Of a stretch of DNA of 64,000 nucleotides, positions 9,454 to 16,855 are shown piece by piece; positions within the stretch are counted from its first letter, which is position 1, and each line of letters starts with the position of its first letter. Location: contig NZ_JACFXV010000064.1 of the NCBI RefSeq assembly GCF_014050225.1, forward strand, positions 62,001 through 126,000, in the 5' to 3' direction. This stretch comes from Stappia albiluteola (GTDB lineage: Bacteria > Pseudomonadota > Alphaproteobacteria > Rhizobiales > Stappiaceae). A model generated the notes under the pieces. The model was not told the origin of the DNA. It saw nothing but the letters and a program-made list of their open reading frames with translations, and searched no databases. Made by a program: the position numbers and the translations under genes.

Positions 9454-10026
9454 TCAAAAGCCGACATTGATGATCTGGACCCTGCGGTTGACCGCACTGT
9501 CCGGGTCGGCCTTGTCGCGCAGGTCCTCCTCGCCGAGCCCCACCGCCTCCAGATATTCGGGCGGCACGCGGAAGGTGGTCACCAGCGCCTCGCGGACCGC
9601 CTCGGCGCGTTTCCTGGAGAGTTCGAGGTTGTATTCGCGCTTGCCCTTGGCGTCGGTATGGCCGACGACGAAAAACTTCTGGCCCCAGAGGTAAGGTGTG
9701 TGCAGCGCGTCGGCGATCAGCCCGATCGTCTCGTAGGACTGCGGCCGGATGCGGTCGGAATCGAAGTCGAAATCGATCTCGACATTGAACTGGCGCAGTT
9801 TTGCAAGCTGCGCGGACAACGGGATCGATTCCTTGGCATTTTCGCCCGGGTACTGCTTGATGTTCTGAAGCGCCTGCGCCCGCAGGTCATCCGCATGGAT
9901 GGTCGCCTGCACCTCGGCACCCTGCAGGCTGTTGACGATCTCGTTGCGCGACAGCTTGTTCTGAGCAAGCGCGGCACCGTGCGACAATGAGACGGCAAAG
10001 ATTGCTGCGTAAAGGGCAAATTTCAT
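9454..10026 (-). CDS. OmpA-like peptidoglycan-binding exported protein
   Basis: 190 residues with a cleavable signal peptide (MKFALYAAIFAVSLSHGAALAQ). The C-terminal OmpA domain starts at about residue 85 with IDFDFDSDRIRP, continues with VVGHTDAKGKREYNLELSRKRAEAVREAL and ends with the family arginine pair NRRVQI. There is no beta-barrel or lipobox, so it is a soluble periplasmic peptidoglycan binder. The start has GGAGG eight bases upstream. It follows the Cys-rich protein gene on the same strand with a 30-bp gap; the two are probably co-transcribed. Confidence 0.88.
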   Translation of the reverse strand: MKFALYAAIFAVSLSHGAALAQNKLSRNEIVNSLQGAEVQATIHADDLRAQALQNIKQYPGENAKESIPLSAQLAKLRQFNVEIDFDFDSDRIRPQSYETIGLIADALHTPYLWGQKFFVVGHTDAKGKREYNLELSRKRAEAVREALVTTFRVPPEYLEAVGLGEEDLRDKADPDSAVNRRVQIINVGF

Positions 10027-10056
10027 GGCTTTATCCTCCAAAATTGTCTTGTCGAC

Positions 10057-10482
10057 TCAGCGGTAGCCTGCGTCTGTGATCGCCTGGTTGCACTTGGCGC
10101 TGACCGACGGCTCAGCCTTCAATAGGCACTTGAGGATGTTGCCCTTGCCGGGCTTGGTGAGCTTGCAATATTGCTGCGTGTCCCGGTTGCAGACCTTCTC
10201 GACCGCCGCCTGGGCGGCAAAGCGCTGCTGGAGCAGCGCAAAGACGCCGGCGTAATCCGTCTTGCACTGCGCCGAAACCTTGGCTTCGTTCTCAACCAGG
10301 CACTGCTGGATGCGGCCGCCGCCGAGATTGACGTTCTTGCAGTATTTCTCGATATCCGCACCACAGCTGGCGCCCAGGATCTTGATTGCTTCGGCGAAGC
10401 CGATCGTCTCTGCGGATGCGGCGCCAACGCCAAGACCTGCTGCAACGGAAAACGCGGCGAGGATACGTGTTGTTCGTCTCAT
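10057..10482 (-). CDS. Exported cysteine-rich repeat protein
   Basis: 141 residues. Signal peptide MRRTTRILAAFSVAAGLGVGAASA precedes two tandem Cys-rich repeats: one begins CGADIEKYCKNV and ends VSAQC, the other begins CNRDTQQYCKL and ends VSAKC. Each repeat keeps the C...D...YC...C...C spacing of the bacterial relatives of the GLG1 cysteine-rich repeat (PF00839). The protein is periplasmic and presumably disulfide-bonded; function is unknown. ATG 10482 has AGGAGG upstream, so upstream in-frame codons are excluded. Pairing with a periplasmic OmpA-type protein suggests a cell-envelope role. Confidence 0.82.
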   Translation of the reverse strand: MRRTTRILAAFSVAAGLGVGAASAETIGFAEAIKILGASCGADIEKYCKNVNLGGGRIQQCLVENEAKVSAQCKTDYAGVFALLQQRFAAQAAVEKVCNRDTQQYCKLTKPGKGNILKCLLKAEPSVSAKCNQAITDAGYR

Positions 10483-10702
10483 GCCATTCCTCCTGTTCCT
10501 TGCGGCCAGGCCTCCTTGCGGGCCTGGAACATCGATGAATGCACATTTGTATGACGTTACGTAAGTATTATTTTGCACCCCTGACTACCGCTTCCTGCCG
10601 CATGACGGCGATCCGCGTCGCAACCAGACAGGGCTTGCCAATCCCGGCGCGAGATGACACGGCTTTCCCGACCAACGGTTTTCGCATGCAGGAGGATTGT
10701 GG

Positions 10703-11152
10703 ATGTCCGTGACAGTGTTGCTGCGCCGGCTTGACCACGGCAAGGATCTGCCGCTGCCGTCCTACCAGAGCGAGCATGCGGCCGGCGTCGACCTGTGTGC
10801 GGCAATCGACGGGGCGATCGTGCTTGAGCCTGGCAAGCGGGTGCTGGTCCCGACGGGCATCGCGATTGCCCTTCCCTTCGACATGGAAGCGCAGGTCCGT
10901 CCGCGCTCGGGGCTTGCCGCAAAGCACGGCGTGACCGTCCTCAACACGCCGGGCACGGTGGATGCCGATTATCGCGGCGAGATCAAGGTCATCCTTGTCA
11001 ACCTCGGCGAGGAACCCTTCGAGATCCAGCGCGGGACCCGCATCGCCCAGATGGTCGTCGCTCCCGTCACCCGTGTCGCCTTCGTCGAAGTCGCCGATCT
11101 CGACGAGACCGCGCGCGGCGCCGGCGGCTTCGGCTCCACCGGCCTTGGCTGA
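10703..11152 (+). CDS. dut: Deoxyuridine 5'-triphosphate nucleotidohydrolase (dUTPase)
   Basis: Hydrolyses dUTP to dUMP, keeping uracil out of DNA and feeding dTMP synthesis. 149 residues, homotrimeric family. All five dUTPase motifs are present: [19 protein letters not shown], the Asp-containing [21 protein letters not shown] and the C-terminal GAGGFGSTG arm. Start ATG 10703 is seven bases after GGAGG (10691-10695); the TTG at 10697 is too close. The HAD gene follows 39 bp downstream on the same strand. Confidence 0.97.
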   Translation: MSVTVLLRRLDHGKDLPLPSYQSEHAAGVDLCAAIDGAIVLEPGKRVLVPTGIAIALPFDMEAQVRPRSGLAAKHGVTVLNTPGTVDADYRGEIKVILVNLGEEPFEIQRGTRIAQMVVAPVTRVAFVEVADLDETARGAGGFGSTGLG

Positions 11153-11191
11153 GCGGCGCGTTTTCCCGAAATCTTCAGCACACAGGATCCC

Positions 11192-11869
11192 ATGCGGCCC
11201 GATCTCGTCATCTTCGATTGCGACGGCGTCCTCGTCGATACCGAAACCCTCGCCAACAAGGTGCTTGCCGAAATCCTGACCGGCCTCGGCCTGCCGATGG
11301 ATCATCATGAATGCCAACGCCGCTTCATGGGCCGCACCATGGAAGCCGTCCAGGCGATGGTCGAGGAGATGCTCGGCAGCGCCCTTCCCGAAGACTGGGC
11401 CGACTCTGTCCGCGCCCGGGATATCGAGGCCTTCGAAAGGGGCGTCGATCCGATCCCCGGCATCGAACGGGCGGTCGCAACCCTGAAGGCGGCCGGCATT
11501 CCCTATTGCGTCGGCTCCAGCGGCAAATACGCCAAGATGCGCCTGACGCTCGGCAAGGCCGGCCTGCTGCCGCATTTCGAGGACGTCCTCTTCTCCGCGC
11601 AGGATTGCGAGCGCGGCAAGCCGGCGCCGGATATCTTCCTCTACGCCGCTTCCGGCATGGGCAAGGCACCGGAGCGCTGCCTCGTCATCGAGGACAGCGT
11701 GCCGGGCGTGCTTGCGGCGAAGGCGGCCGGCATGCGGGTGCTCGGCTATGTCGGCAATCCGGATTCCGACCGCGAGGCGATGCGTGCGGCCGGGGCCGAA
11801 CTCTTCGACGACATGCATGCCCTTGCCGCCCTGATCGGGCTGGAAACCACGCCGGTCACGGCTGGCTGA
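11192..11869 (+). CDS. HAD-superfamily IA hydrolase (beta-phosphoglucomutase-like)
   Basis: 225 residues with all four HAD motifs: nucleophile DCDGVLVDTE (Asp10/Asp12), Ser/Thr motif CVGSSG, motif III Lys in GKPAPDIF, and motif IV VIEDSVPG. A helical cap between motifs I and II makes it subfamily IA, close to phosphoglycolate phosphatase or beta-phosphoglucomutase types. The substrate cannot be assigned. AGGATCCC precedes the ATG. Same strand as dut. Confidence 0.88.
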   Translation: MRPDLVIFDCDGVLVDTETLANKVLAEILTGLGLPMDHHECQRRFMGRTMEAVQAMVEEMLGSALPEDWADSVRARDIEAFERGVDPIPGIERAVATLKAAGIPYCVGSSGKYAKMRLTLGKAGLLPHFEDVLFSAQDCERGKPAPDIFLYAASGMGKAPERCLVIEDSVPGVLAAKAAGMRVLGYVGNPDSDREAMRAAGAELFDDMHALAALIGLETTPVTAG

Positions 11870-12054
11870 CGGGCGATACGGGAACGGCATTCCGCGGCAA
11901 GGGCCGGCCGCGGGGATAACTTGCCAGCCGACCCCGTGAATAGGCGTGCGGATATCTCGCCTTTGCGCACCTGTCGGGATAACGTCTGGGGCTCCGGCGT
12001 GCGCGTCCGTCGCGGTCGTCCCATCTGGCCGCATTTTGGGCCGGCGGAGACGAC

Positions 12055-12074
12055 ATGCGACAGGATGCGACAGG
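12055..12074 (+). repeat. 10-bp tandem duplication upstream of cysK
   Basis: ATGCGACAGG occurs twice head to tail in the cysK leader, 80-99 bp before the chosen cysK start. The first copy also begins an in-frame ATG that could be read as an alternative start. The repeat is most likely a slippage product; no regulatory role is shown. Confidence 0.5.
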
Positions 12075-12153
12075 AAAAGTCACGAAAAACGCACCGCCGC
12101 GCGGGAGTTCGCCGAGCGGCAGGAAATGCGTTGCAAGAGGAGACGGAAACCGC

Positions 12154-13116
12154 ATGAGCGAGCGCAAACCCGGCCGCGGCCGTATCTATTCGTCCATCGT
12201 CGACACAATCGGCGACACTCCGCTGGTCCGCCTCGACAAGCTGGCTGCAGAAAGGGGCGTCAAGGCGAACATCCTCGCCAAGCTCGAATTCTTCAACCCG
12301 ATCGCCAGCGTCAAGGACCGTATCGGCGTCTCGATGATCGAAGCGATGGAGCGGGACGGCCGCATCAGGCCGGGCGAGACCGTGCTGGTGGAGCCGACTT
12401 CCGGCAATACCGGCATCGCCCTTGCCTTCGTCGCCGCCGCCAAGGGCTACCGGCTCATCCTCGTGATGCCGGAAACCATGTCGATCGAGCGGCGCAAGAT
12501 GCTGAAGCTGCTCGGCGCCGAGCTTGAGCTGACCGAAGGTCCGAAGGGCATGAAGGGCGCGATCGCCCGCGCCGAGGAACTGATCGCCTCCATTCCCGGC
12601 GCCATCATGCCGCAGCAGTTCGAGAATCCCGCTAATCCGCAGATCCACCGCGAGACGACGGCCGAAGAGATCTGGAACGACACCGACGGCAAGGTCGACG
12701 TCTTCGTCTCCGGCATCGGCACCGGCGGTACGATCACCGGCGTTTCGCAGGTTCTCAAGGCCCGCAAGCCGGACCTGCATGTCGTCGCCGTGGAGCCGAC
12801 CGACAGCCCGGTCCTGTCCGGCGGAAATCCTGGCCCCCACAAGATCCAGGGGATCGGCGCCGGCTTCGTCCCCGGTGTCCTCGACACCTCGGTCTATGAC
12901 GAGGTGCAGACGATCTCCAATGATGAAGCCTTCCTGATGGCCCGCGATGTCGCCCGCCTCGAAGGCCTGCCGGTCGGCATTTCCTCGGGCGCGGCGCTGA
13001 TGGCTGCCGTGAAGGTCGGCGCAAGACCCGGGATGGAAGGCAAGACGATCGTCGTCATCATCCCCTCCTTCGCCGAGCGCTATCTCTCCACGGCCCTGTT
13101 CGAAGGGCTGGAGTAA
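12154..13116 (+). CDS. cysK: Cysteine synthase A (O-acetylserine sulfhydrylase)
   Basis: PLP enzyme making cysteine from O-acetylserine and sulfide. 320 residues from ATG 12154. Signature [16 protein letters not shown] includes the PLP lysine; the substrate loop is PTSGNTGIA and the phosphate-binding loop is [21 protein letters not shown] closes the active site. The 12055 ATG would add 33 residues unlike the family, so I prefer 12154, which has AGGAG eleven bases upstream. Preceded by a 284-bp gap with no convincing gene or riboswitch; followed by a strong hairpin. Confidence 0.94.
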   Translation: MSERKPGRGRIYSSIVDTIGDTPLVRLDKLAAERGVKANILAKLEFFNPIASVKDRIGVSMIEAMERDGRIRPGETVLVEPTSGNTGIALAFVAAAKGYRLILVMPETMSIERRKMLKLLGAELELTEGPKGMKGAIARAEELIASIPGAIMPQQFENPANPQIHRETTAEEIWNDTDGKVDVFVSGIGTGGTITGVSQVLKARKPDLHVVAVEPTDSPVLSGGNPGPHKIQGIGAGFVPGVLDTSVYDEVQTISNDEAFLMARDVARLEGLPVGISSGAALMAAVKVGARPGMEGKTIVVIIPSFAERYLSTALFEGLE

Positions 13117-13126
13117 ATCGCGAAAG

Positions 13127-13151
13127 GGCGGCGGGTCACCGGCCCGCCGCC
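13127..13151. terminator. GC-rich hairpin between convergent cysK and Lrp-type gene
   Basis: GGCGGCGGG (13127-13135) pairs with CCCGCCGCC (13143-13151) around a 7-base loop. It lies 10 bp after the cysK stop and 4 bp after the stop of the convergent Lrp-type gene. The U-run is poor on both strands (CCCTTTC on the minus strand), so termination efficiency is uncertain, though placement fits a shared bidirectional terminator. Confidence 0.6.
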
Positions 13152-13155
13152 GTCA

Positions 13156-13590
13156 TCATCGCGTCTTCGGCCAGTCCCGCAGCACGAGGTGTGTTTCCAC
13201 GCTCGTCACCCCCTCCAGGCAGGCGACCATCGCCCGGATTTCGGCGATCCGCTGCGGGTCTTCCGCCTCGACATGCGCAACCATGTCGAGCTCGCCCGCG
13301 ATCGAGCGACAGGCAAGGATTTCGGGCAGTTCCAGCAGTTTCGGCGCAACCCGCTCGCAAATCGCGCTTTCCGTCCTGATCCACAGATAGGCTGCCACGC
13401 GCCCGGCTGCCTGCCCGTCCTCCTCGATCGTGTAGCGGCGGATGACGCCGCTTGCCTCGAGGCGGGCGATACGCTCCTGCACCGACGAGCGGGCGAGGCC
13501 GACACGGCCGGCGATCGTCTTCAGCGGCATGCGGCCGTCCTGCTTCAGCAGTGCCAGAATTTGCCGGTCGATCTGATCGGGTGCCTTCAC
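13156..13590 (-). CDS. Lrp/AsnC family transcriptional regulator
   Basis: 144 residues. An N-terminal winged helix-turn-helix (DQIDRQILALLKQDG...TIAGRVGLARSSVQERIARLEASGVI) is followed by a RAM/ActR ligand-binding domain ending in GVTSVETHLVLRDW. Start is GTG 13590, five bases after AGGGAGAG. It is divergent from a small cupin gene, with a perfect 12-bp inverted repeat placed symmetrically between the two. It probably controls that promoter and itself in response to an amino acid; the effector is unknown. Confidence 0.93.
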   Translation of the reverse strand: MKAPDQIDRQILALLKQDGRMPLKTIAGRVGLARSSVQERIARLEASGVIRRYTIEEDGQAAGRVAAYLWIRTESAICERVAPKLLELPEILACRSIAGELDMVAHVEAEDPQRIAEIRAMVACLEGVTSVETHLVLRDWPKTR

Positions 13591-13607
13591 GGCCTCTCTC
13601 CCTGAAA

Positions 13608-13692
13608 TCCCTTGCCGGAAAATGGCCGGCAGATCCGGTCATCCTGCCGGCTGCGCGAGTGCCGCCTCTTTCCTAGTTTGTCCGGCAAGGGA
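13608..13692. promoter_or_regulatory. Symmetric operator region between Lrp-type and cupin genes
   Basis: TCCCTTGCCGGA (13608-13619) and TCCGGCAAGGGA (13681-13692) are exact inverted repeats with centres 73 bp apart, about seven helical turns. The left arm is 18 bases upstream of the regulator start and the right arm 26 bases upstream of the cupin start. A second inverted pair, GCCGGCA (13625-13631) and TGCCGGC (13645-13651), lies inside. Multiple phased half-sites fit wrapping around an Lrp-type octamer. Confidence 0.65.
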
Positions 13693-13717
13693 ACCACGCA
13701 GGAAGAGCGGCCACACC

Positions 13718-14032
13718 ATGCAGTTTCATCTGGGAACAAGGAATTTCAAGGCGGACCGCGCCTGGGGCGCGCTCGACATCGCCAGCATCGAGGGTGCGAG
13801 CGTTCGCCTCCACTGGACGAACGAGCCCTATATCTGGCACGTCAATGACGGGGCCGAGGTCTTCCTCGTCCTCGATGGCGCCGTCGACATGCACTACCGC
13901 GAAGGTGGCGGGGAACGTGTCGAGCGCCTTGGCGCCGGCGACATCTGCCATGCGGAACCCGGCGACGAGCACGTCGCCAGGCCCATTGGCGAGGCCCGCA
14001 TCCTCGTCATCGAGAAGGCGGGCAGTATCTGA
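13718..14032 (+). CDS. Small cupin-domain protein
   Basis: 104 residues forming one cupin barrel: WHVNDGAEVFLVLDGAVDMHYREG supplies cupin motif 1 (His, Glu) and the LGAGDICHAEPGDEHVARP segment supplies motif 2 (His). It could bind a metal and act as an isomerase, dioxygenase or sensor; the reaction is not identifiable. The ATG at 13718 has AGGAAGAG upstream. It is transcribed divergently from the Lrp-type regulator, which probably controls it. It ends 8 bp before the convergent trpS stop. Confidence 0.85.
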   Translation: MQFHLGTRNFKADRAWGALDIASIEGASVRLHWTNEPYIWHVNDGAEVFLVLDGAVDMHYREGGGERVERLGAGDICHAEPGDEHVARPIGEARILVIEKAGSI

Positions 14033-14039
14033 TGCCTGT

Positions 14040-15122
14040 TCAGCCCCAGCGGGCTTCGAGGAAGCCCATGATCCGGCGCACGTCGTGCAGCACCGGGGCG
14101 GCAATTGCCGCGGCCCGCTCCGCACCGTCGCGCAGCACCGCGTCGATATGGCCGGGATCGGCGATCAGCCGGCGCATGTTGTCGGCGATCGGCGCCAGCC
14201 GTTCGACGGCGAGATCGCTCAGCGCCGGCTTGAAGACGGAAAACTGCTGGCCGCCATATTCGGCCAGCACTTCGGCTTTCGTCCGGCCCGACAGCGCCGC
14301 GTAGATACCGACAAGGTTGTCCGCCTCGGGACGGCCCTCCAGGCCCATTACCTCGCTTGGCAGCGCTTCAGGATCGGTCTTGGCCTTGCGCACCTTGCGC
14401 GAGATCGCCTCGGCGTCGTCGGTCAGGTTGATCCGCGACAGGTCGGAGGGGTCCGACTTCGACATCTTCTTCGTGCCGTCGCGCAGCGACATGATGCGCG
14501 TCGCGGGGCCTGCGATCATCGGCTCGGTGATGGGGAAATAGAGCTCGTCCGGGCTTTCCGGCGTCGGTTCAGGATTGGGAATGCCGAGGCCGAGTTCCCT
14601 GATGCGCTCGACGAAGTCGTTGTTGAACTTCTGTGCAATGTCGCGGGTCAGCTCCAGATGCTGCTTCTGGTCGTCGCCGACCGGCACATGGGTGGCGCGG
14701 TAGGCGAGAATGTCGGCGGCCATCAGGTTCGGATAGGCGAAGAGACCGACGGAGGCGTTCTCGCGGTTCTTGCCGGCCTTTTCCTTGAATTGCGTCATGC
14801 GGTTCAGCCAGCCCATGCGGGCGATGCAGTTGAAGATCCAGGCGAGCTCCGCGTGCTCCTTCACCTGCGACTGGTTGAAGATGATCGCCTTCTTCGGGTC
14901 GATGCCGGCTGCGAGATAGGCGGCCGTCACTTCGCGGGTGGCGCGCGTCAGTTCCGCCGGTTCCTGCCAGACGGTGACGGCATGCAGGTCGACAACGCAA
15001 TAGATCGACGGCATTTCGTCCTGCAGCGGCACGAAGCGGGAGATGGCGCCGAGATAGTTGCCGAGATGCAGGTTGCCGGTCGGCTGGACGCCGGAAAAGA
15101 CCCGAGGCTCAAAGCCCTTCAT
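14040..15122 (-). CDS. trpS: Tryptophanyl-tRNA synthetase
   Basis: Class I aminoacyl-tRNA synthetase charging tRNA-Trp. 360 residues. The HIGH-type motif is [13 protein letters not shown] near the N-terminus and the KMSKS motif is KKMSKSD. Also seen are [25 protein letters not shown] and [15 protein letters not shown], all typical of TrpRS. ATG 15122 has AGGGGAAC upstream; an upstream frame opening at 15200 lacks family similarity. Same strand as murJ, 124 bp downstream of its stop. No tryptophan leader peptide is evident in that gap. Confidence 0.97.
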   Translation of the reverse strand: MKGFEPRVFSGVQPTGNLHLGNYLGAISRFVPLQDEMPSIYCVVDLHAVTVWQEPAELTRATREVTAAYLAAGIDPKKAIIFNQSQVKEHAELAWIFNCIARMGWLNRMTQFKEKAGKNRENASVGLFAYPNLMAADILAYRATHVPVGDDQKQHLELTRDIAQKFNNDFVERIRELGLGIPNPEPTPESPDELYFPITEPMIAGPATRIMSLRDGTKKMSKSDPSDLSRINLTDDAEAISRKVRKAKTDPEALPSEVMGLEGRPEADNLVGIYAALSGRTKAEVLAEYGGQQFSVFKPALSDLAVERLAPIADNMRRLIADPGHIDAVLRDGAERAAAIAAPVLHDVRRIMGFLEARWG

Positions 15123-15246
15123 TCTTGTTCCCCTAGTATGGACCCATGGGATGGTCGTTGAATTTGCGCGACTTATGGCGAAGAGACCCTGCCCGTGCAA
15201 GTGGCCTCGTCGAGGAGGTTCCGGATTGTCCGGTTTTCTGTAGCGA

Positions 15247-16821
15247 TCAGGTCACGCTGGGAGGTTTCCGCCTGAGGGCGCGGCCGAGATAGCCCTTGAG
15301 GTCGACCACGCCGGTCAGCTGCACGAAGACGGCGAAGGCCGCCATGCCGACAAGAACCAGCAGGGCGAGGGCGGAAAAGCGTGTCAGCAGGGAAGGGGCG
15401 GCGAGGAGCGATGCCAGAGACAGCGCGCCGCCATAAAGCACGAAGCCCATCAGCACGCTGGCGAGGCACAGCAGCGGCAGCCTTTTCGCTGCACCGGCAT
15501 CAAGCCTGAAATGCCCGCGCCGCCACAGGGTGAAGCCGAGGAGCAGCGTGTTCACCCAGCCTGCGAGCGAGGTCGCGAGCGCGATGCCGACATGGGCGAG
15601 GAAAGGGGCCAGCGCCAGTGCGCCGGCGACGTTGACCACCATACCGGCGCCCGCAAACCACATGGGCGTCTTGGTATCCTCGCGCGCAAAGAAGCCCGGC
15701 GAGAAGACCTTGTTCAGCACGAAGGCCGGCAAGCCGATCGCATAGGCGAGCAAGGCGGCGGTCGTCGCCTCGCCGTCGGCGGTCGAGAAGGCGCCGCGCT
15801 GGAACAGCACCGACACGATCTCAGTGGGCACGACGATAAGCGCCACCGTGGCCGGCAGGGTCAGCGCCAGCGCGAACTCCATGGCCCGGTTCTGGGTATG
15901 GAGGGCGACGTCCTCGCGGCCCGAGCGAAGCTGGCGGGCAAGGTCAGGCAGCAGCACCACGCCGATGGCGATGCCGACGACGCCGAGCGGCAGTTGGTAG
16001 ATCCGGTCGGCGTAATAGAGATAGGAGACGGCGCCGGCCTGCGCCGAAGCGATGATGGTGCCCACGGCGATATTGATCTGGGTGACGCCGCCGGCCACCA
16101 CGCCGGGAACGCCGAGCCACCAAAGCCGGCGCACGCCCTGCGTCAGGCGGGGGCGATAGAGCGGCACCGAGAAGCCGAGATGACGAACCGCGAAGAAGAG
16201 CAGGGCAAGCTGCGCGACACCGGCAAGCGCCACGCCCGACGCCATCACCGCACCAAGCGCCGTGCCCGGAACCATGTCGAGCGCGCCGATCAGGGCAAGC
16301 ACGCCGATCATCACCACATTGAGCACCACCGGCGCCAGCGCGGCAGCGGCGAAGCGGCGGAAAGTGTTCAGAATGCCGGAGAGGAACGCAACCAGTGACA
16401 TGCAAAGCAGATAAGGGAAGGTGATCCGCGACAGGAGGACCGCAAGGTCGAATTTCTGCGGATCTTCCAGGAAGCCCGGCGCCAGGACCAGCACGAGCGC
16501 CGGCATGGCGATCTCGGCAATCGCGGTGATGATCACCAGCGTCCAGAACAGGGCGGCGAGAATTTCGCCGGCAAACTGGCGGGCGCCAGTTTCGCCCTTT
16601 TCCTCGACCGCGCGGGCGAACAGCGGAACAAAAGCGGAGTTGAATGCGCCTTCCGCGAACAGCCGGCGGAACAGGTTCGGCAGACGGAAGGCCACAAAAA
16701 ACGCATCCGCCACCGGGCCCGCGCCCACGAAGGCGGCGATCATCACGTCCCGCAGGAAACCGAGCAGGCGACTTGTCATGGTCGCGCCGCCGACGGTCGC
16801 GAAATTCTTCAGCAGGCTCAT
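15247..16821 (-). CDS. murJ: Lipid II flippase MurJ
   Basis: 524-residue multi-spanning inner-membrane protein (about 14 helices) of the MOP superfamily that flips lipid II to the periplasm for peptidoglycan synthesis. The N-terminus [33 protein letters not shown] is diagnostic, with the conserved SRxLGFxRD arginines. [32 protein letters not shown] follows. It starts 34 bp downstream of glnD on the same strand; a glnD-murJ linkage is common in alphaproteobacteria. Confidence 0.96.
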   Translation of the reverse strand: MSLLKNFATVGGATMTSRLLGFLRDVMIAAFVGAGPVADAFFVAFRLPNLFRRLFAEGAFNSAFVPLFARAVEEKGETGARQFAGEILAALFWTLVIITAIAEIAMPALVLVLAPGFLEDPQKFDLAVLLSRITFPYLLCMSLVAFLSGILNTFRRFAAAALAPVVLNVVMIGVLALIGALDMVPGTALGAVMASGVALAGVAQLALLFFAVRHLGFSVPLYRPRLTQGVRRLWWLGVPGVVAGGVTQINIAVGTIIASAQAGAVSYLYYADRIYQLPLGVVGIAIGVVLLPDLARQLRSGREDVALHTQNRAMEFALALTLPATVALIVVPTEIVSVLFQRGAFSTADGEATTAALLAYAIGLPAFVLNKVFSPGFFAREDTKTPMWFAGAGMVVNVAGALALAPFLAHVGIALATSLAGWVNTLLLGFTLWRRGHFRLDAGAAKRLPLLCLASVLMGFVLYGGALSLASLLAAPSLLTRFSALALLVLVGMAAFAVFVQLTGVVDLKGYLGRALRRKPPSVT

Positions 16822-16855
16822 GGTCGCTCGCGGGTGCTCGGAATGCGGGAGTATC

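Noticed and set aside
15123-15246. Tryptophan leader/attenuator before trpS
   Set aside because: No Trp-codon run or alternative hairpins are visible in the murJ-trpS gap.
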